A stretch of 15,345 nucleotides of DNA from the NCBI GenBank assembly GCA_031415695.1, contig JANOSH010000049.1:1-15345 (forward strand), written 5' to 3'. The stretch comes from JANOSH01 sp031415695 (GTDB taxonomy: Bacteria; Actinomycetota; Acidimicrobiia; Acidimicrobiales; Ilumatobacteraceae). Positions 15,002-15,345 of this stretch are shown here, in pieces; position 1 is the first letter of the stretch, and each line of letters begins with the position of its first letter. Below the pieces are notes generated by a model, which did not search any database, was not told the origin of the DNA, and was given only the letters and a program-made list of their open reading frames with translations. The position numbers were made by a program, and so were the translations under genes.

Positions 15002-15166
15002 CTAACGGGTCTCTTTGTGGACCGTGTGTACTCGCTCGCTCTTGCAGTACTTCTTCATCTCGATGCGTTCACGATCGTTCATTTTGTTCTTCATCGTGAT
15101 GTAGTTGCGATTTTTGCAACTGGTGCACTCGAGAGTGATTTTCACTCGCTTTTCAGATTTAGCCAT
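15002..15166 (-). CDS. rpmG: Large subunit ribosomal protein L33
   Basis: L33 is a small protein of the 50S subunit near the E site. The 54 residues are MAKSEKRVKITLECTSCKNR, then NYITMKNKMNDRERIEMKKY and CKSERVHTVHKETR, clearly the L33 fold and family length. Of the four cysteines of a zinc-ribbon form, Cys14, Cys17 and Cys41 are present. The fourth position (44) is Glu, so metal binding may be lost or altered. The ATG at 15164-15166 follows TAAGGA about nine bases upstream. It lies 28 bases after the tuf stop. A 13-base duplication sits in that spacer, and tuf-rpmG are likely one transcript. Confidence 0.96.
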   Translation of the reverse strand: MAKSEKRVKITLECTSCKNRNYITMKNKMNDRERIEMKKYCKSERVHTVHKETR

Positions 15167-15178
15167 GTTGATCAGTCC

Positions 15179-15207
15179 TTACTTGAGGATCCGGTTACTT
15201 GAGGATC
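15179..15207 (-). repeat. 13-base direct repeat at the tuf stop / rpmG ribosome binding site
   Basis: The coding-strand sequence GATCCTCAAGTAA occurs at 15207-15195, where it encodes the end of EF-Tu and its TAA. It recurs at 15191-15179, three bases downstream. The second copy's AAGTAA joins following GGA to form the rpmG ribosome binding site (TAAGGA). It looks like a small tandem duplication of the original tuf tail. Confidence 0.85.
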
Positions 15208-15345
15208 TTGGTGACACGGCCGGCGCCCACAGTACGACCACCCTCACGAATGGCGAACCGCAAACCCTCATCCATGGCAATCGGCTTACCCAACTCAATC
15301 TTCATCGTCACATTGTCACCAGGCATAACCATCTCCGTACCCTCC
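15195..15345 (-). CDS. tuf: Elongation factor Tu, C-terminal fragment (first tuf copy; runs off the edge)
   Basis: The last 49 residues of an EF-Tu are present, from EGTEMVMPGD to the canonical end FAIREGGRTVGAGRVTKILK, with TAA at 15195-15197. This is domain III, which contacts tRNA and EF-Ts. It is a different copy from the one that starts at 141, because they lie at opposite ends of a single-direction gene block. Codon use is divided: of the first 39 visible codons only four end in C, whereas seven of the last ten do. The next gene is rpmG, 28 bases downstream. Confidence 0.96.
   Translation of the reverse strand, partial: EGTEMVMPGDNVTMKIELGKPIAMDEGLRFAIREGGRTVGAGRVTKILK

Overview
The window is one long, single-direction block of core translation and transcription genes, all on the minus strand. 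Read in that direction (high to low coordinates) it runs: 3' end of one tuf gene (EF-Tu), rpmG (L33), tRNA-Trp(CCA), secE, nusG, rplK (L11), rplA (L1), rplJ (L10), rplL (L7/L12), rpoB, rpoC, rpsL (S12), rpsG (S7), fusA (EF-G), and the 5' end of a second tuf. This is the fused beta operon (secE to rpoC) plus str operon (rpsL to tuf) found in many bacteria.

The organism is very probably an actinobacterium (Actinomycetota). The best evidence is RpoC: it carries the long, charged helical insertion after about residue 140 that is typical of actinobacterial beta-prime subunits, and its core matches that group closely. NusG and SecE also have the acidic or charged N-terminal extensions common there, and the -10 elements fit TANNNT. 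Two tuf copies, with one directly upstream of rpmG-trnW-secE, would suit an early-branching class such as Acidimicrobiia, but that is an inference. There is no sign of mobile DNA, prophage, CRISPR or a defence locus.

Region by region: (a) 14502-15345 holds tuf, rpmG, trnW and secE, with compact hairpins around the tRNA. (b) 13238-14500 holds nusG, only one base after secE, and rplK. (c) 11332-13169 holds rplA, then a structured leader resembling the L10 autoregulatory site, then rplJ-rplL, closed by a strong hairpin terminator at 11268-11308. (d) 10996-11270 is the largest gene-free stretch and carries two tandem sigma70-type promoters for rpoBC. (e) 3488-10995 is rpoB-rpoC. (f) 3368-3487 holds a plausible promoter for the str genes. 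(g) 1-3367 is rpsL-rpsG, a hairpin-containing gap, fusA, another hairpin-containing gap, and tuf.

Together these genes make the RNA polymerase core, the ribosomal stalk and decoding-site proteins, the elongation GTPases, a transcription elongation factor and a translocon subunit, which are co-regulated with growth. I do not see a previously undescribed system. Worth a second look are the distinctive codon use of both tuf copies, a small duplication at the tuf/rpmG junction, an L33 missing its fourth zinc cysteine, the leaderless-looking start of fusA next to a large hairpin, and the promoter/terminator arrangement before rpoB.
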